Of a DNA stretch of 64,000 nucleotides, positions 17,938 to 27,709 are shown piece by piece (positions within the stretch are counted from its first letter, which is position 1; every line of letters begins with the position of its first letter). The notes beneath the pieces are model-generated. The model searched no databases, had not been told where the DNA came from, and was given only the letters and a program-made list of their open reading frames with translations. A program made the translations under genes and the position numbers. This DNA is from Leptolyngbya sp. FACHB-261. GTDB lineage: Bacteria; Cyanobacteriota; Cyanobacteriia; FACHB-261. The stretch is from positions 496,001 to 560,000 of the forward strand of contig NZ_JACJPL010000026.1 of assembly GCF_014696065.1 (NCBI RefSeq), in the 5' to 3' direction.

Positions 17938-19500
17938 CTATTTCAACTGATCTAGTAAATGGTCTCCTACTCGCAATGCGTTCGCAATGATCGTTAAGGT
18001 GGGATTCACTGCTGCACTGGATGGGAAAAAGCTGCCATCCACAACATAAAGATTATCAACTTCATGAGCGCGGCAGTTCAGATCTAGAACCGACATTTTG
18101 GGATCTTCGCCAAAGCGACAAGTCCCGCACTGATGGCCCACAGACTGAATGGGCATCATATTGCGGGGATAAATGCTAAAGGGAATCGTATGCTCTGCTC
18201 GGTCAACTTGCTTAAGGACACTTGTCCAGCGTTTAATCAAACGGCTACTGGCCTCAGTATTGTTAGGCTTATAGTCCAGGTATAGATGCTCGCCCTCTAC
18301 GCGCACACGATTATCAGCATCGGGTAGATCCTCAGTCTGTAACCACCAACCCACTGTATGGTCTGCAACTGTTTTCAGCTCAGCACCCGGTCGAAGTTTG
18401 AGCAATGGAGCTAGCAATGCGGGGGCTTCAGCAGGCAACATATCGGCCAGCACATTACCTGTGTTCTGCACTAATCCCATTGGGTAGGGAAAACCAGGTT
18501 CACCCCAATAGAAGTCGCTAACACAAATCGTTTTTTGATAGACAGCAGGATTGAATTTGAGGCTCAATTGCACCATTGCCGTGCAGTTGTGCTTCATCAG
18601 GTTACGCCCAACCTGATCGGAACCATTGGCTAGTCCATTAGGATGTTGGTCATTTTGCGATCGCAGCAATAGGACAGCTGAATTAATCGCACCACAAGCA
18701 ACGATGACAAGATCGCCTTTAAAAAGTTGAAGTTTGTCAGCAACCTCTGCTTCTACGCCTGTGATTTCCCGGCCGGAATTACTGGTCTGTAAGCGAGTGA
18801 CTTTGGCTTCTGTCAGCAGAGTTACATTGGCGTTTTTGCGAAGCCGTTGAATGCAGTTCACTTCTGCATCGGCCTTGCCATGGGTTAAGCAAGGAAAGCC
18901 ATCACAAGTATTGCAGCGAATACAACTTCCCAGGCTTTTGTCGACCTCATTCAACTTCAACCCTAGGGGAAGGTTGAATGGATGCAAGCCGATCTGGGTA
19001 AGCTCATTGGCCAGTTCCTGCATTCGCGGTTCGTGGTGAACCGCAGGATAAGGATAGGGTAGACTCCTTGAGGGTTCTGTTGGATCAGTGCCAGACTGTC
19101 CATGAACGTCGTACAGCTTTTCTGCTTGTGTGTAGTAGGCTTCAAAGTCACGATATTGCAGTGGCCAGGCTGGCGAGATGCCATCTTTGTGTTGGACCTG
19201 TTCGAAATCTCGCTCTCGCAAGCGCAGCAGAGCTGCCCCGTAAACTTTGGTGTTTCCCCCGACCCAATAATTAACTGCCGGACGGAAGGGTTTGTTGTTA
19301 ACGTCGTACCAATGCTCTTGAGTGTGATATCGCTCTTGCTGATAAACCTCCCGAGCACTCCAGTTCTCTTTTTCTTGAGGTAGAAATTTGCCTCGCTCTA
19401 GAATCAAAATTCTTTTGCCACTTGAGGCAAGATGGTAGGCCAAAGTGCCACCCCCTGCTCCCGTGCCGATGATAATCACGTCGTAGTGCTGTGCGCTCAT
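17938..19500 (-). CDS. GMC-family FAD oxidoreductase
   Basis: A 520-residue flavoenzyme. The FAD Rossmann motif GTGAGGGTLAYHLA is at residues 12-25. The C-terminal GMC_oxred_C region carries HQCGTCRFGEDP and ends in VDGSFFPSSAAVNPTLTIIANALR, the usual active-site His/Asn segment. A Cys-rich insertion CIRCNTCDGFPCLTHGKAD near residues 197-215 is found in one bacterial GMC subgroup. The electron acceptor and substrate (a sugar, polyol or alcohol) are unknown. It is the last gene of a run that includes a glycosidase and an aquaporin; 25 bases separate it from the aquaporin gene. Confidence 0.9.
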   Translation of the reverse strand: MSAQHYDVIIIGTGAGGGTLAYHLASSGKRILILERGKFLPQEKENWSAREVYQQERYHTQEHWYDVNNKPFRPAVNYWVGGNTKVYGAALLRLRERDFEQVQHKDGISPAWPLQYRDFEAYYTQAEKLYDVHGQSGTDPTEPSRSLPYPYPAVHHEPRMQELANELTQIGLHPFNLPLGLKLNEVDKSLGSCIRCNTCDGFPCLTHGKADAEVNCIQRLRKNANVTLLTEAKVTRLQTSNSGREITGVEAEVADKLQLFKGDLVIVACGAINSAVLLLRSQNDQHPNGLANGSDQVGRNLMKHNCTAMVQLSLKFNPAVYQKTICVSDFYWGEPGFPYPMGLVQNTGNVLADMLPAEAPALLAPLLKLRPGAELKTVADHTVGWWLQTEDLPDADNRVRVEGEHLYLDYKPNNTEASSRLIKRWTSVLKQVDRAEHTIPFSIYPRNMMPIQSVGHQCGTCRFGEDPKMSVLDLNCRAHEVDNLYVVDGSFFPSSAAVNPTLTIIANALRVGDHLLDQLK

Positions 19501-19525
19501 GCAGAATTCCTTTAGAGATCAAATA

Positions 19526-20344
19526 TCAGGACTTCAACAGGCGATCGCTCAAATTAAGTTTCCTGCCCCGGTCGTAATCGCAGTGAAAGATGCAGCGTTT
19601 GTGATTGTCGTGATGCAGCTTTGCGCACTTAACAGCTCGATGTCCAAATATGTATCGATACACGACTGATGCTAAGCCCATACTGGCTGGCGGCACGATT
19701 ACATAGAGCCAGAATGCGGTCCAAATTTGAGCGGGTAGCGCGGAGGCAAAGCTGCGAGCCGGGTTCATGCCAAAACCAGAAAGGGGTGCCTCTAAAAAGA
19801 CGTAGAGCATCACTAAACCTCCTGCAAAGAGGCCTGTAAAGCGACTGAATTTTGGGTTATTGCTCGTCAGTAAAACCGTCGTCATCATCACGAACGCAAT
19901 CACCAACTCACCTAATAGTGCCGGAATCCAACCCAGCGTTCCTGGCACTGTGACTATATAGCTGATGGGAGTTTGAGTAAATGCCTTACCCAGCAATAGC
20001 ACCGCGAGATAGACACCGGCCAATCCACCCAAGCACTGAAACACAATGTAGAAGATGGCATCCTGCCGCTTGACCTTACCCAAGCGGTAAAACGTTAGGG
20101 TAATGGCCGGGTTCATATGGGCACCCGACTGTTTGCCCCAGGGAGAATAGACAAGGGCGATCGAGGTTGTTCCCATTGCAATCCCGATCAATAGCCGACG
20201 GATATTGCTATCTGAAATCGCCTGGTGGATTGGAGAATTAGGATGCTCAAATAGAACTGTAAACAGACCCGCAGAGATCATGAATATGCCAAGCTCTGCG
20301 GCTTCCATCAAGTATTCGGGCAGATGCTTCCTAAATGTCTCCAT
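19526..20344 (-). CDS. Aquaporin / glycerol facilitator family channel
   Basis: A 272-residue MIP-family channel with six predicted transmembrane helices and both half-helix motifs intact: HMNPAITL (about 98) and GMNPARSF (about 201). An Arg follows the second NPA, as in the selectivity filter. The overall form is nearer to plant/bacterial water-type aquaporins than to classic GlpF, but permeant solutes cannot be told by eye. An unusual His/Cys-rich C-terminal tail ([18 protein letters not shown]) could bind metal. The first 14 bases overlap the end of the glycosidase gene, so translation is likely coupled to it. Confidence 0.9.
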   Translation of the reverse strand: METFRKHLPEYLMEAAELGIFMISAGLFTVLFEHPNSPIHQAISDSNIRRLLIGIAMGTTSIALVYSPWGKQSGAHMNPAITLTFYRLGKVKRQDAIFYIVFQCLGGLAGVYLAVLLLGKAFTQTPISYIVTVPGTLGWIPALLGELVIAFVMMTTVLLTSNNPKFSRFTGLFAGGLVMLYVFLEAPLSGFGMNPARSFASALPAQIWTAFWLYVIVPPASMGLASVVYRYIFGHRAVKCAKLHHDNHKRCIFHCDYDRGRKLNLSDRLLKS

Positions 20345-23006
20345 GCTGATCTTCCTTTGCCCGATGTTCGACGTTTTGTAGGATCAGGGCAGCTATCAGC
20401 CCCGTCCATCCGGTTTGATGGCTGGCGCCTAAACCAGCTCCGTTATCGCCGTGAAAATATTCGTGAAACAGAATCCAGTTACGCCAGTTTGGATTGGACT
20501 GAAAAACCTCCAAGTTGCCGTATACGGGCCGCCTTCCTGACTCACCCTGCGAGAAGATGGCAACCAGGCGATGAGAGAGCATGATTGCCACTTCTCGCAG
20601 GGTCATGTTTTGGCCAGAACCCGTCGGGCACTCTACCTTAAAGCTGTCGCCCAAATATTCATGGAATCTCCAGAGTGCTTCGATGATCAGATAGTTCACC
20701 GGGAACCAGATCGGACCCCGCCAGTTAGAGTTACCTCCAAATAAGCCGGTGGTAGACTCTGCTGGTTCATAACGCACGCAGTAGTCATGCTCACCCTGAT
20801 GCAATATGTAGGGATGCTCCTGGTGAACCTTAGACAAAGCTCGAATGCCGTGGGGGCTGAGGAATTCGCTTTCATCTAGCATTCTTTGCAAAAGTTGTCT
20901 CAACTTTGTCCCATAGACAATTGCCAGTAAGCGTCTAGCTCCAACCCCTGGAGTTTCCATACAGGCAACATTGTTTTTCAATTCCGGCCGATTGCAAATG
21001 AACCAGGCCATCCGCTTTTTGAAGCCGGGAAATCGTTCCAGGGTTGCTGGCTCGATGACTGTGACCGCAAATAAAGGGATCAGACCTACCATCGAACGCA
21101 GTTTGAGTGGAAACTGATGGCCATCCGGCATTCTCAGGGCGTCGTAATAGAAGCCGTCCTCTTGGTTCCACAAGGCAATCTCGGCATCGCCAATACCATC
21201 GATCGCGTCTGCAATGTAGAGAAAGTGCTCAAAGAACTTACTGGCAATGTCCTCGTAAGTATCGTCTTTTTCGGCGAGTTCCAGGGCGATTGCCAACATA
21301 TTTAGGCAATACATTCCCATCCAGCTGGTGCCATCGGCCTGGTTGAGATAGCCGCCGGTCGGAAGCTCTTTGCTACGGTCAAATACACCAATATTATCTA
21401 ACCCTAGAAAACCACCCTGGAAGACATTTTTGCCTCCTATATCTTTGCGATTTACCCACCAGGTAAAGTTAAGCAGTAGCTTGTGAAAGACCCGTTCTAG
21501 AAATTTGCGATCGGTTCGTCCGTAAAACTTCTGCTCTATCTGATAAATGCGTAAGGCTGCCCACGCCTGCACCGGTGGATTGACATCACCAAAAGCCCAT
21601 TCATAAGCAGGTAATTGACCATTGGGTTGCATGTACCATTCGCGGGTGAGACGATCGAGTTGCAGCTTGGCGAAATCTGGATCAATCACTGCAAGGGGGA
21701 TCAAATGAAAGGCTAGATCCCAGGCGGCAAACCAGGGATACTCCCATTTATCGGGCATCGAGAGGATATCTTCGCTGAATAGATTCGTCCACTCGTGGTT
21801 CCGTCCTTCCTTGCGCCCTGATGGTGGTGGCGGCTGCGCCGGATCGCCATTCAGCCAATCATGCACGACATAGTTGTAATACTGCTTGCTCCACAGCAGT
21901 CCAGCAAATGCCTGCCGCTGGATGTTGCGCTCATCTTCGGACATGGGGTGGGGGCAGATGCGCTGATAAAATTCTTCGGCTTCGGAAGTCCGGGTTTGAA
22001 AAATCTGGTCAAAGTTAGGACCTAACGGTTCTACAAGGGTCTGTTGATCGCTCAGGCGCAAGCGGATAGTCTTTGTTTCTCCAGATGCCAAAGACAGTTG
22101 GTAACGAGCCGCAAGCTTGGTGCCTATGCGATCGGGATTAACCGCATCCTGTTGCCCATTCACCACATAATTGTTGATACCATCTTTGACATAAGTCGAT
22201 TCGTTTCTGACGCCAAACAGTCGCTGGTAGTTGGTTTCGTTGTCGGTAAAAAGTAGTTCTGGGTTGCCTTCACAGTACAACCAGCGCGTCTGTAATGTAG
22301 GATGATCTGCCTCGACCACGCTCAACTGCTTGTCAGACTGTGCAACTTTAATAAAAGGTTTTTCAATCTCAAGATTCCAATCCCAGATGTTGCGGAACCA
22401 GAGAGTTGGTAATAGATGAAGGCTATGAGCTTCTGGCCCTCGGTTGGTAATCGTTACTTGAATCAAAATGTCTTCAGGTTCTGCTTTGGCATACTCCACA
22501 AAAACATCGAAATACTTATTTTCAGCAAAGACACCTGTGTCGAGTAACTCAAACTCTGGGTCAAGTCTACTTCTGTGCCGATTTTCTTCGACCAATCGAG
22601 TGTAAGGAAATGCCTGCTGCGGGTATTTGTACAGGCATTTCATATAGGCATGGGTCGGAGTATTGTCTAAATAAAAGTAATATTCCTTGACGTCCTCGCC
22701 GTGATTGCCCTCAGTTCCCGTCACTCCAAATAATCGCTCTTTCAAAATCGGATCATTGCCGTTCCAAAGCGCGATCGCGAAGCACAATCGCTGGCGGCTA
22801 TCTGAAATGCCAGCGATACCATCCTCGCCCCAACGGTAAGCCCGCGATCTTGCCTGGTCATGGGGGAAGTAATCCCAAGCTGAACCATCAGGGCTGTAAT
22901 CTTCACGTACCGTGCCCCACTGTCGCTCACTCAAATACGGCCCCCAGCGTTTCCAGTAGGCGGTGCGTTCCTGATCCTGTTGCAATCTCACTTCTTCTGG
23001 AGTCAT
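20331..23006 (-). CDS. GH63 / MGH1-like glycoside hydrolase
   Basis: An 891-residue glucosidase-type protein. An N-terminal ~380-residue part is followed by an (alpha/alpha)6-barrel with the family's [22 protein letters not shown] (about residues 430-450, catalytic Asp candidate) and a C-terminal [20 protein letters not shown] segment (about 770-790). Clustered aromatic residues fit a sugar-binding barrel. Relatives include mannosylglycerate/glucosylglycerate hydrolases and uncharacterised cyanobacterial glucosidases. There is no signal peptide, so it acts inside the cell. It sits between an old yellow enzyme gene (72 bases upstream) and the aquaporin gene (14-base overlap). Confidence 0.87.
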   Translation of the reverse strand: MTPEEVRLQQDQERTAYWKRWGPYLSERQWGTVREDYSPDGSAWDYFPHDQARSRAYRWGEDGIAGISDSRQRLCFAIALWNGNDPILKERLFGVTGTEGNHGEDVKEYYFYLDNTPTHAYMKCLYKYPQQAFPYTRLVEENRHRSRLDPEFELLDTGVFAENKYFDVFVEYAKAEPEDILIQVTITNRGPEAHSLHLLPTLWFRNIWDWNLEIEKPFIKVAQSDKQLSVVEADHPTLQTRWLYCEGNPELLFTDNETNYQRLFGVRNESTYVKDGINNYVVNGQQDAVNPDRIGTKLAARYQLSLASGETKTIRLRLSDQQTLVEPLGPNFDQIFQTRTSEAEEFYQRICPHPMSEDERNIQRQAFAGLLWSKQYYNYVVHDWLNGDPAQPPPPSGRKEGRNHEWTNLFSEDILSMPDKWEYPWFAAWDLAFHLIPLAVIDPDFAKLQLDRLTREWYMQPNGQLPAYEWAFGDVNPPVQAWAALRIYQIEQKFYGRTDRKFLERVFHKLLLNFTWWVNRKDIGGKNVFQGGFLGLDNIGVFDRSKELPTGGYLNQADGTSWMGMYCLNMLAIALELAEKDDTYEDIASKFFEHFLYIADAIDGIGDAEIALWNQEDGFYYDALRMPDGHQFPLKLRSMVGLIPLFAVTVIEPATLERFPGFKKRMAWFICNRPELKNNVACMETPGVGARRLLAIVYGTKLRQLLQRMLDESEFLSPHGIRALSKVHQEHPYILHQGEHDYCVRYEPAESTTGLFGGNSNWRGPIWFPVNYLIIEALWRFHEYLGDSFKVECPTGSGQNMTLREVAIMLSHRLVAIFSQGESGRRPVYGNLEVFQSNPNWRNWILFHEYFHGDNGAGLGASHQTGWTGLIAALILQNVEHRAKEDQHGDI

Positions 23007-23078
23007 AGCAATTCTGGATCCGGATTAAATTAATGTTTACCAACAGCAATTCGCAGTCGTGTAGATTGTCTTGCCTGC

Positions 23079-24185
23079 TTAGGCAACCTGCGTTTCCAGG
23101 AAAGGATAATCGGTGTAGCCTAGCTCTGCCTGATTAGCTCCGGTACCGTAAAATGTCCGAGGGTTGGGGGTGTTTAAGGGCGCATTCGTAGCCAATCGTT
23201 CTGGCAAATCAGGATTGGCAATAAATGATTTCCCGAACGAGACGAGATCGGCATTTCCAGAGGCTAGAGCAGCGTTACCTGTTTCTTTGGTATAGCCGCC
23301 ATTCGTGATCAGCGTCCCCTTATAGATAGAACGAAAGAGGGGTGCTACTGGATTCAGCACCTTACGAGTTGCAAGATCCTGCTCATTGGGCTCCATCAAG
23401 TGGACATATGCTAAGTTGTAGCGATTTAACGCATTCAACACATAGCTGAATGTCGCTTGGGGATCAGAATCAGCTATGCCGTAAAATGTGTTACTAGGAG
23501 AGAGCTTGATCCCAACTCGATTAGCTCCCCAAACTTCTGCGACGGCTTCTACAACCTCAAGCAAGAATCGAGCACGGTTCTCAATTGACCCTCCATATTG
23601 ATCGGTTCGCTGGTTTGAGCCATCCTGCAAAAACTGATCGATGAGATAACCAAAGGCACCATGTAACTCGACGCCATCGAAGCCCGCAGTGAGCGCATTC
23701 TTTGCACCTTGACGGAACTCGGCGATAATGCCGGCAATCTCATCTGTCTCCAGGGCGCGAGGGGCAATCATAGCTTGTTTCCCGTCAGGGGTATGCAGTT
23801 CCCCGGTCCCTGCGATGGCGCTTGGCGCAACCGGTAAAGCTCCATTAAGCAGTGAAGGATGAGAGATTCGGCCGGAGTGCCAGAGCTGTAAGAAGACGTG
23901 CCCATTCTGCTCATGAACGGCCTTAGTCACGAGCTGCCAACCTGCTACTTGCTCATCCGAATAGATGCCAGGGCAGTTCATGTAGCCTAAGCTCTGAGGC
24001 GACACCATTGAACATTCAGTGACGATCAACCCAGCAGAGGCTCGTTGAGCATAATAGGTCGCGTTAATTGGAATGGGAACTCCTTCGCTCCCCGCTCGCA
24101 AACGGGTCATGGGAGCCATCACGATGCGGTTTGGGAGATTGTAGGGTCCAAGTTGAACGGGCGAAAAGAGATTGGTTTCACTCAT
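23079..24185 (-). CDS. Old yellow enzyme / alkene reductase (NemA-like)
   Basis: A 368-residue FMN oxidoreductase with NRIVMAPMTR at residues 18-27, a substrate-binding FDGVELHGAFGYLIDQFLQDGSN-type region near 173-195 (split here by GY instead of the common HGY), and the GGSIENRARFLLE loop near 203. These are the diagnostic motifs of NAD(P)H-dependent ene-reductases, which reduce activated C=C bonds and nitrate esters. It is spaced 69 bases from the SDR gene and 72 from the glycosidase gene, all on the same strand. Confidence 0.95.
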   Translation of the reverse strand: MSETNLFSPVQLGPYNLPNRIVMAPMTRLRAGSEGVPIPINATYYAQRASAGLIVTECSMVSPQSLGYMNCPGIYSDEQVAGWQLVTKAVHEQNGHVFLQLWHSGRISHPSLLNGALPVAPSAIAGTGELHTPDGKQAMIAPRALETDEIAGIIAEFRQGAKNALTAGFDGVELHGAFGYLIDQFLQDGSNQRTDQYGGSIENRARFLLEVVEAVAEVWGANRVGIKLSPSNTFYGIADSDPQATFSYVLNALNRYNLAYVHLMEPNEQDLATRKVLNPVAPLFRSIYKGTLITNGGYTKETGNAALASGNADLVSFGKSFIANPDLPERLATNAPLNTPNPRTFYGTGANQAELGYTDYPFLETQVA

Positions 24186-24254
24186 GATCTAAACAACTCC
24201 TTTAGGGCTAATGGTTTCTAACAAATGCCAGAGACTTACCGTGCTGTTAAGAGA

Positions 24255-25037
24255 CTATTGCTCCTGGTAATTCCAGAGCAGGCCACCATCGACAAAAGAG
24301 GTTGTGCCTGTTATGTAGTCCGCGTCAGCAGATGCCAAAAATGCGACAATTGACGCCACATCTCTCGGTTTACCCAAGCGGCCTAGAGGAATGTTTTTCA
24401 GGAGTGCGCCCAACTTCTCTGGATCATTCAAGAGCTTTGTATTGATTGGAGTCTCGATTGCTCCGGGAGCTACATTGTTAATTGTGATTCCCGAAGGGGC
24501 TAACTCAACTGCTAGGTTGCGAGTCAGCATTTTTAAGCCCCCTTTGCTGGCGCAATAAGCTGCAAAGTGAGGAAAGGGCAATTCCTCATGCACTGAACTG
24601 ATATTGATAATCTTACCGGGCTGCTGGGTGGCCAACAGGTGTTTCACAAAAGCCTGTGTAGCGAAGAAAACACCCTTCAGGTTCACGTTCATTACCGCAT
24701 CGTAATCGGCTTCTGTGACATCCCAAAAGTCGGCATTCTTTTCAATGCCAGCGTTATTCACTAAAATATCTAGCTTGCCAAAGTGGGAGATACTGTCTGC
24801 AATCATGCGCTGCACATTGGCAACGGTTCCGGTGTCTGCCTGCACGGTAAAACCATCTACCATATGGCACTGACCCCCTGCTGCTTTCACCTTGGACAGG
24901 GTCTCTTCTGCGCCTTCTGGGTGGGAGCGGTAGTTAATGACAATGCTGGCCCCTTCCTCCGCCAAACGAATGGCAATCGCTTGGCCAATGCCCTGGCTAC
25001 TGCCCGTAACTAGCGCCACCTTACCTTCCAGTCTCAT
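24255..25037 (-). CDS. SDR oxidoreductase, glucose 1-dehydrogenase-like
   Basis: A 260-residue classical short-chain dehydrogenase: TGSSQGIGQAIA cofactor loop (about 11-22), NNAG (about 92), catalytic Ser in INISSVHEELP, YCASK (Tyr/Lys) and the NNVAPGAIETPIN and ITGTTSFVDGGLLW C-terminal motifs. The sequence is closest in feel to bacterial glucose 1-dehydrogenases. That assignment suits the neighbourhood (glycosidase releasing a sugar) but needs biochemical proof. It is the first gene of the five-gene minus-strand run. Confidence 0.92.
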   Translation of the reverse strand: MRLEGKVALVTGSSQGIGQAIAIRLAEEGASIVINYRSHPEGAEETLSKVKAAGGQCHMVDGFTVQADTGTVANVQRMIADSISHFGKLDILVNNAGIEKNADFWDVTEADYDAVMNVNLKGVFFATQAFVKHLLATQQPGKIINISSVHEELPFPHFAAYCASKGGLKMLTRNLAVELAPSGITINNVAPGAIETPINTKLLNDPEKLGALLKNIPLGRLGKPRDVASIVAFLASADADYITGTTSFVDGGLLWNYQEQ

Positions 25038-25349
25038 ATAGGCTCCATTTGTGTTGAGGTTTACTGAACTGGACAGAGTAGTGTTTTGACGACTTTGATT
25101 TGGCTACTTTTGGCGTATCGCAGCCCAGTCGTTAGCTTGAACTAAAGCTTGAACTAAACAGTTCAGGGTGAGCAGAGTAGCTCAACGCTGGTTGCAACAG
25201 AATTGGGTGACTGGGTGTCAAGGGCGCGTTCACAGTAGGAAATGGCAGGATGATATGGTCAAGCACAAGTATGGAGCTAGAACCCCACGACAGGCGATGA
25301 CTGAAATCTATTAGAGTTGCCAATTTGATTAGACAACCAGCTCACCAAC

Positions 25350-25394
25350 AGAGCTGCAAGTGACAGAGCTGCAAGTGATAGAGCTGCAAAATAA
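25350..25394. repeat. Three tandem 15-bp units
   Basis: Three head-to-tail 15-mers starting AGAGCTGCAA, the first two differing at one base and the third diverged at its end. They lie in the 473-base gap between the SDR gene and the helicase gene. Apart from this and the following stem-loop I see no gene in that gap. Confidence 0.7.
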
Positions 25395-25420
25395 CCAGCT
25401 AACAGACATGCAAACGCAAG

Positions 25421-25449
25421 TCATGCCCCTACATTGAGCAGGGGCATGA
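25421..25449. terminator. Perfect stem-loop in the gap downstream of the helicase gene
   Basis: TCATGCCCCT and its exact reverse complement flank a 9-base loop. It lies about 60 bases after the helicase stop on the minus strand. No U-tract follows on either strand, so it may be a processing or stability element rather than a textbook terminator. Confidence 0.5.
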
Positions 25450-25510
25450 CAGAGTAGATATTTGCTCAGGCTAATCTAGCTGACAATCGCAAACCGCAGT
25501 TGTCAACTGT

Positions 25511-26833
25511 CTAAGCAGTACGTAGCGGTTTTGGAGCCCGAGGTTTTGCTGAAGCTGCCTTTTGGCTTTGGGCTCTACTGCGAGTGGGTGCAGATTGGGC
25601 CTGGGATTTCGCCCGGTTACCCCGACCCTGACCTTGGCTAGAGCGCTTGCGGTTCGTTGGCTCTGTTCCAGTCTGAATTGGAGCAGTTGGCTCGTAGCCT
25701 GCAATCACATCTTTGGCAAGGGTCTGATTGAGCAAGCGTTCGATGTTCTTCAGGAGCGGATACTCATCGCCACAAACCAGGGAAACAGCGCGTCCTTCAT
25801 TACCAGCCCGACCTGTACGACCAATGCGGTGCACGTAGTCTTCGGGTACATCGGGTAACTCAAAATTGACCACGTGAGGCAGCTGGTCGATATCTAGACC
25901 CCGAGAGGCCACATCGGTAGCCACTAAGACTCGAACCTTCCCCTGCTTAAAGTCATTGAGGGCACGGGTGCGGGCTGCCTGCGTTTTGTTGCCATGAATT
26001 GCTGAGGTTTTCAGCCCGTCTTTAGCCAACTGCTCAGCTAGACGGTTGGCCCCATGCTTAGTCCGTGTAAAGACCAGCACCTGCTGCCAATTGTGGAAAC
26101 CAATCATGTAAGAAAGCAGTTCTCGCTTACGCTCGCGATCGACAGGATGCACCACCTGTTGCACTTGTTCAGCGGCGGTATTGCGGGGGGCAACTTCGAT
26201 CAGGATTGGCGACTCTAGCAGGGTGTTGGCCAACTGCTGGATGGCCTTGGAGAAGGTGGCCGAAAACATCAGCGTTTGCCTTGACGCTGGTAGCTTCGCC
26301 AAAATCTTGCGGATATCGTTGATGAAACCCATGTCTAGCATGCGGTCGCATTCGTCCAGCACCAAGATCTCAACCTGCGACAGATCTAGAGTTTTTTGCC
26401 CTAGATGGTCGAGTAGGCGACCGGGAGTGGCAACTAGAATATCAACCCCCCGGCGCAGCATTTGGATTTGCGGCTCGATGCCAACACCGCCATAGACCAC
26501 AGCGGAGCGCAGAGGCAGGTACTTGCCATAGGTTTTGACACTATCGCTAACCTGAGCTGCAAGTTCGCGGGTGGGCGTGAGCACGAGGGCCCGAGGTGTG
26601 CGCTGTACCTTGTTAGGTTTGGTAGAGCTGAATCTAGCGGTGCTGAGGCGTTGCAGTAGAGGCAGGGTAAAACCCGCCGTCTTGCCTGTGCCAGTTTGGG
26701 CGCTGGCTAGGACGTCTTGCCCTTGCAAAATCGCAGGAATTGCCTGCTGCTGAATAGGGGTGGCTTCGGTGTAGCCCTGCTCAGCAACAGCACGAAGCAG
26801 GTCGGTCGAGAGACCGAGGTTATCAAATGTCAT
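25511..26833 (-). CDS. DEAD-box ATP-dependent RNA helicase (RhlE-like)
   Basis: A 440-residue helicase: Q-motif (T-x2-QQQAIPAIL), motif I AQTGTGKT, Ia PTRELA, Ib TPGRLL, motif II VLDECD (DECD rather than DEAD), III SAT, IV and V in [11 protein letters not shown], and [10 protein letters not shown]. The ~60-residue C-terminal tail is basic and rich in Ser, Gln, Arg and Pro ([14 protein letters not shown]...PRAPKP), as in RNA-annealing cold-response helicases of cyanobacteria. It unwinds or remodels RNA in translation or decay. The gene faces away from the TIGR03643 gene across a 350-base divergent gap that must hold both promoters. Confidence 0.93.
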   Translation of the reverse strand: MTFDNLGLSTDLLRAVAEQGYTEATPIQQQAIPAILQGQDVLASAQTGTGKTAGFTLPLLQRLSTARFSSTKPNKVQRTPRALVLTPTRELAAQVSDSVKTYGKYLPLRSAVVYGGVGIEPQIQMLRRGVDILVATPGRLLDHLGQKTLDLSQVEILVLDECDRMLDMGFINDIRKILAKLPASRQTLMFSATFSKAIQQLANTLLESPILIEVAPRNTAAEQVQQVVHPVDRERKRELLSYMIGFHNWQQVLVFTRTKHGANRLAEQLAKDGLKTSAIHGNKTQAARTRALNDFKQGKVRVLVATDVASRGLDIDQLPHVVNFELPDVPEDYVHRIGRTGRAGNEGRAVSLVCGDEYPLLKNIERLLNQTLAKDVIAGYEPTAPIQTGTEPTNRKRSSQGQGRGNRAKSQAQSAPTRSRAQSQKAASAKPRAPKPLRTA

Positions 26834-27183
26834 GAATGCAATTGCTCCTAGTGGTGCCCCTACCCCAAATCAAATGCCTGGGCCCAGTCTAAGAGCAGGA
26901 AATGTGTAGTTCAGTTGGATGCCTCTAAATAAGCAACTTCCAATGTGCCAGTAGCAGACCGGAATGTACTGGCAGGCTTCTATCCTAACAGTACTTGTTA
27001 CGAACCTTTGGGGGATGCAGGAATTGCCAGGCTGAGACCAGGTCTGCTGTCACAAGGAGCTTTCTAATTTTGCAGCTCTATTAGGAGCCGCTGTCCTCAT
27101 AAACGCTTTACAATACTTATAAATGGACACTAATGGCTTTTGAGCCAAAAGTGCCATAAGCGCCATTACTGAGAGCTGCTGTT
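26834..27183. other. Divergent intergenic region, no gene seen
   Basis: 350 bases between the divergently transcribed helicase and TIGR03643 genes. I see no ORF, no strong stem-loop with a U-tract, and no clear -35/-10 pair. An A/T-rich stretch TTTACAATACTTATAAA at 27109-27125 is the likeliest core promoter for the plus-strand gene. A nearby imperfect inverted pattern (AATGGCTTTTG...CCATAAGCGCCATT, 27131-27166) could be an operator. Confidence 0.4.
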
Positions 27184-27441
27184 ATGAATTTACCTGACTT
27201 AGATACTGAGAGCATCAATCGTGTTCTTGAAATGGCCTGGGAAGACCGCACCCCGTTTGAAGCCATTGCTCTCCAATTTGGGCTTCAGGAGAAACAAGTG
27301 ATTGCCCTCATGCGGCGGGAGATGAAGACCTCTAGTTTCAGGATGTGGCGTCGGCGGGTGAGCGGACGTAAAACCAAGCATCTCAAAGAGCGCGACTTTT
27401 TAGCCGGACGTTTCCGCTCGCAGAATCAAAAGGGCTCTTAA
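27184..27441 (+). CDS. TIGR03643 / DUF2805 family small protein
   Basis: An 85-residue basic protein. The conserved core INRVLEMAWEDRTPFEAIALQFGL-x-EKQVI-x-LMR-x-EMK-x-SSFRMWR-x-RV matches the TIGR03643 family, which is common in cyanobacteria and marine bacteria and has no proven function. The sequence looks like a small helix-turn-helix (IALQFGLQEKQVIALMR) followed by a basic arm (SGRKTKH), suggesting nucleic-acid binding. Confidence 0.88.
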   Translation: MNLPDLDTESINRVLEMAWEDRTPFEAIALQFGLQEKQVIALMRREMKTSSFRMWRRRVSGRKTKHLKERDFLAGRFRSQNQKGS

Positions 27442-27528
27442 AGCTGGCTTTCGCCGTTCAGAGGCACCCTCTAGAGAAAGCTACTACGCTCCCACTGAAC
27501 GGCTTTGAGAACTGCGCTTGTTAGCCTA

Positions 27529-27600
27529 AGCCCTTGATGGGGATTGAACCCATGACCTCCCCCTTACCAAGGGGGTGCTCTACCACTGAGCCACAAGGGC
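27529..27600 (-). tRNA. tRNA-Thr (GGU)
   Basis: On the minus strand the sequence folds as a complete cloverleaf. The acceptor stem GCCCTTG pairs with CAAGGGC. The D arm is GCTC/GAGC. The anticodon stem CCCCC/GGGGG encloses TTGGTAA with anticodon GGT, and the T arm ATGGG-TTCAATC-CCCAT follows. The body is 71 bases plus a T discriminator at 27529. CCA is not encoded. No intron is present. Confidence 0.97.
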
Positions 27601-27611
27601 AACGGAGAATC

Positions 27612-27617
27612 ATCATA
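27612..27617 (-). promoter_or_regulatory. Probable extended -10 element for tRNA-Thr
   Basis: On the minus strand TGC-TATGAT lies 11 bases upstream of the tRNA 5' end, matching an extended -10 (TGn-TATAAT-like). No convincing -35 box is visible at 17-18 bases. Confidence 0.4.
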
Positions 27618-27709
27618 GCACCCCAATTGGTAAGAGGCTAGGTCTAGCCCAAAAAGTTTAGCGAACCAAAAAATCTAGCAGGCCCGAAAGCTTTAGTAGC
27701 TTTAGCAAG

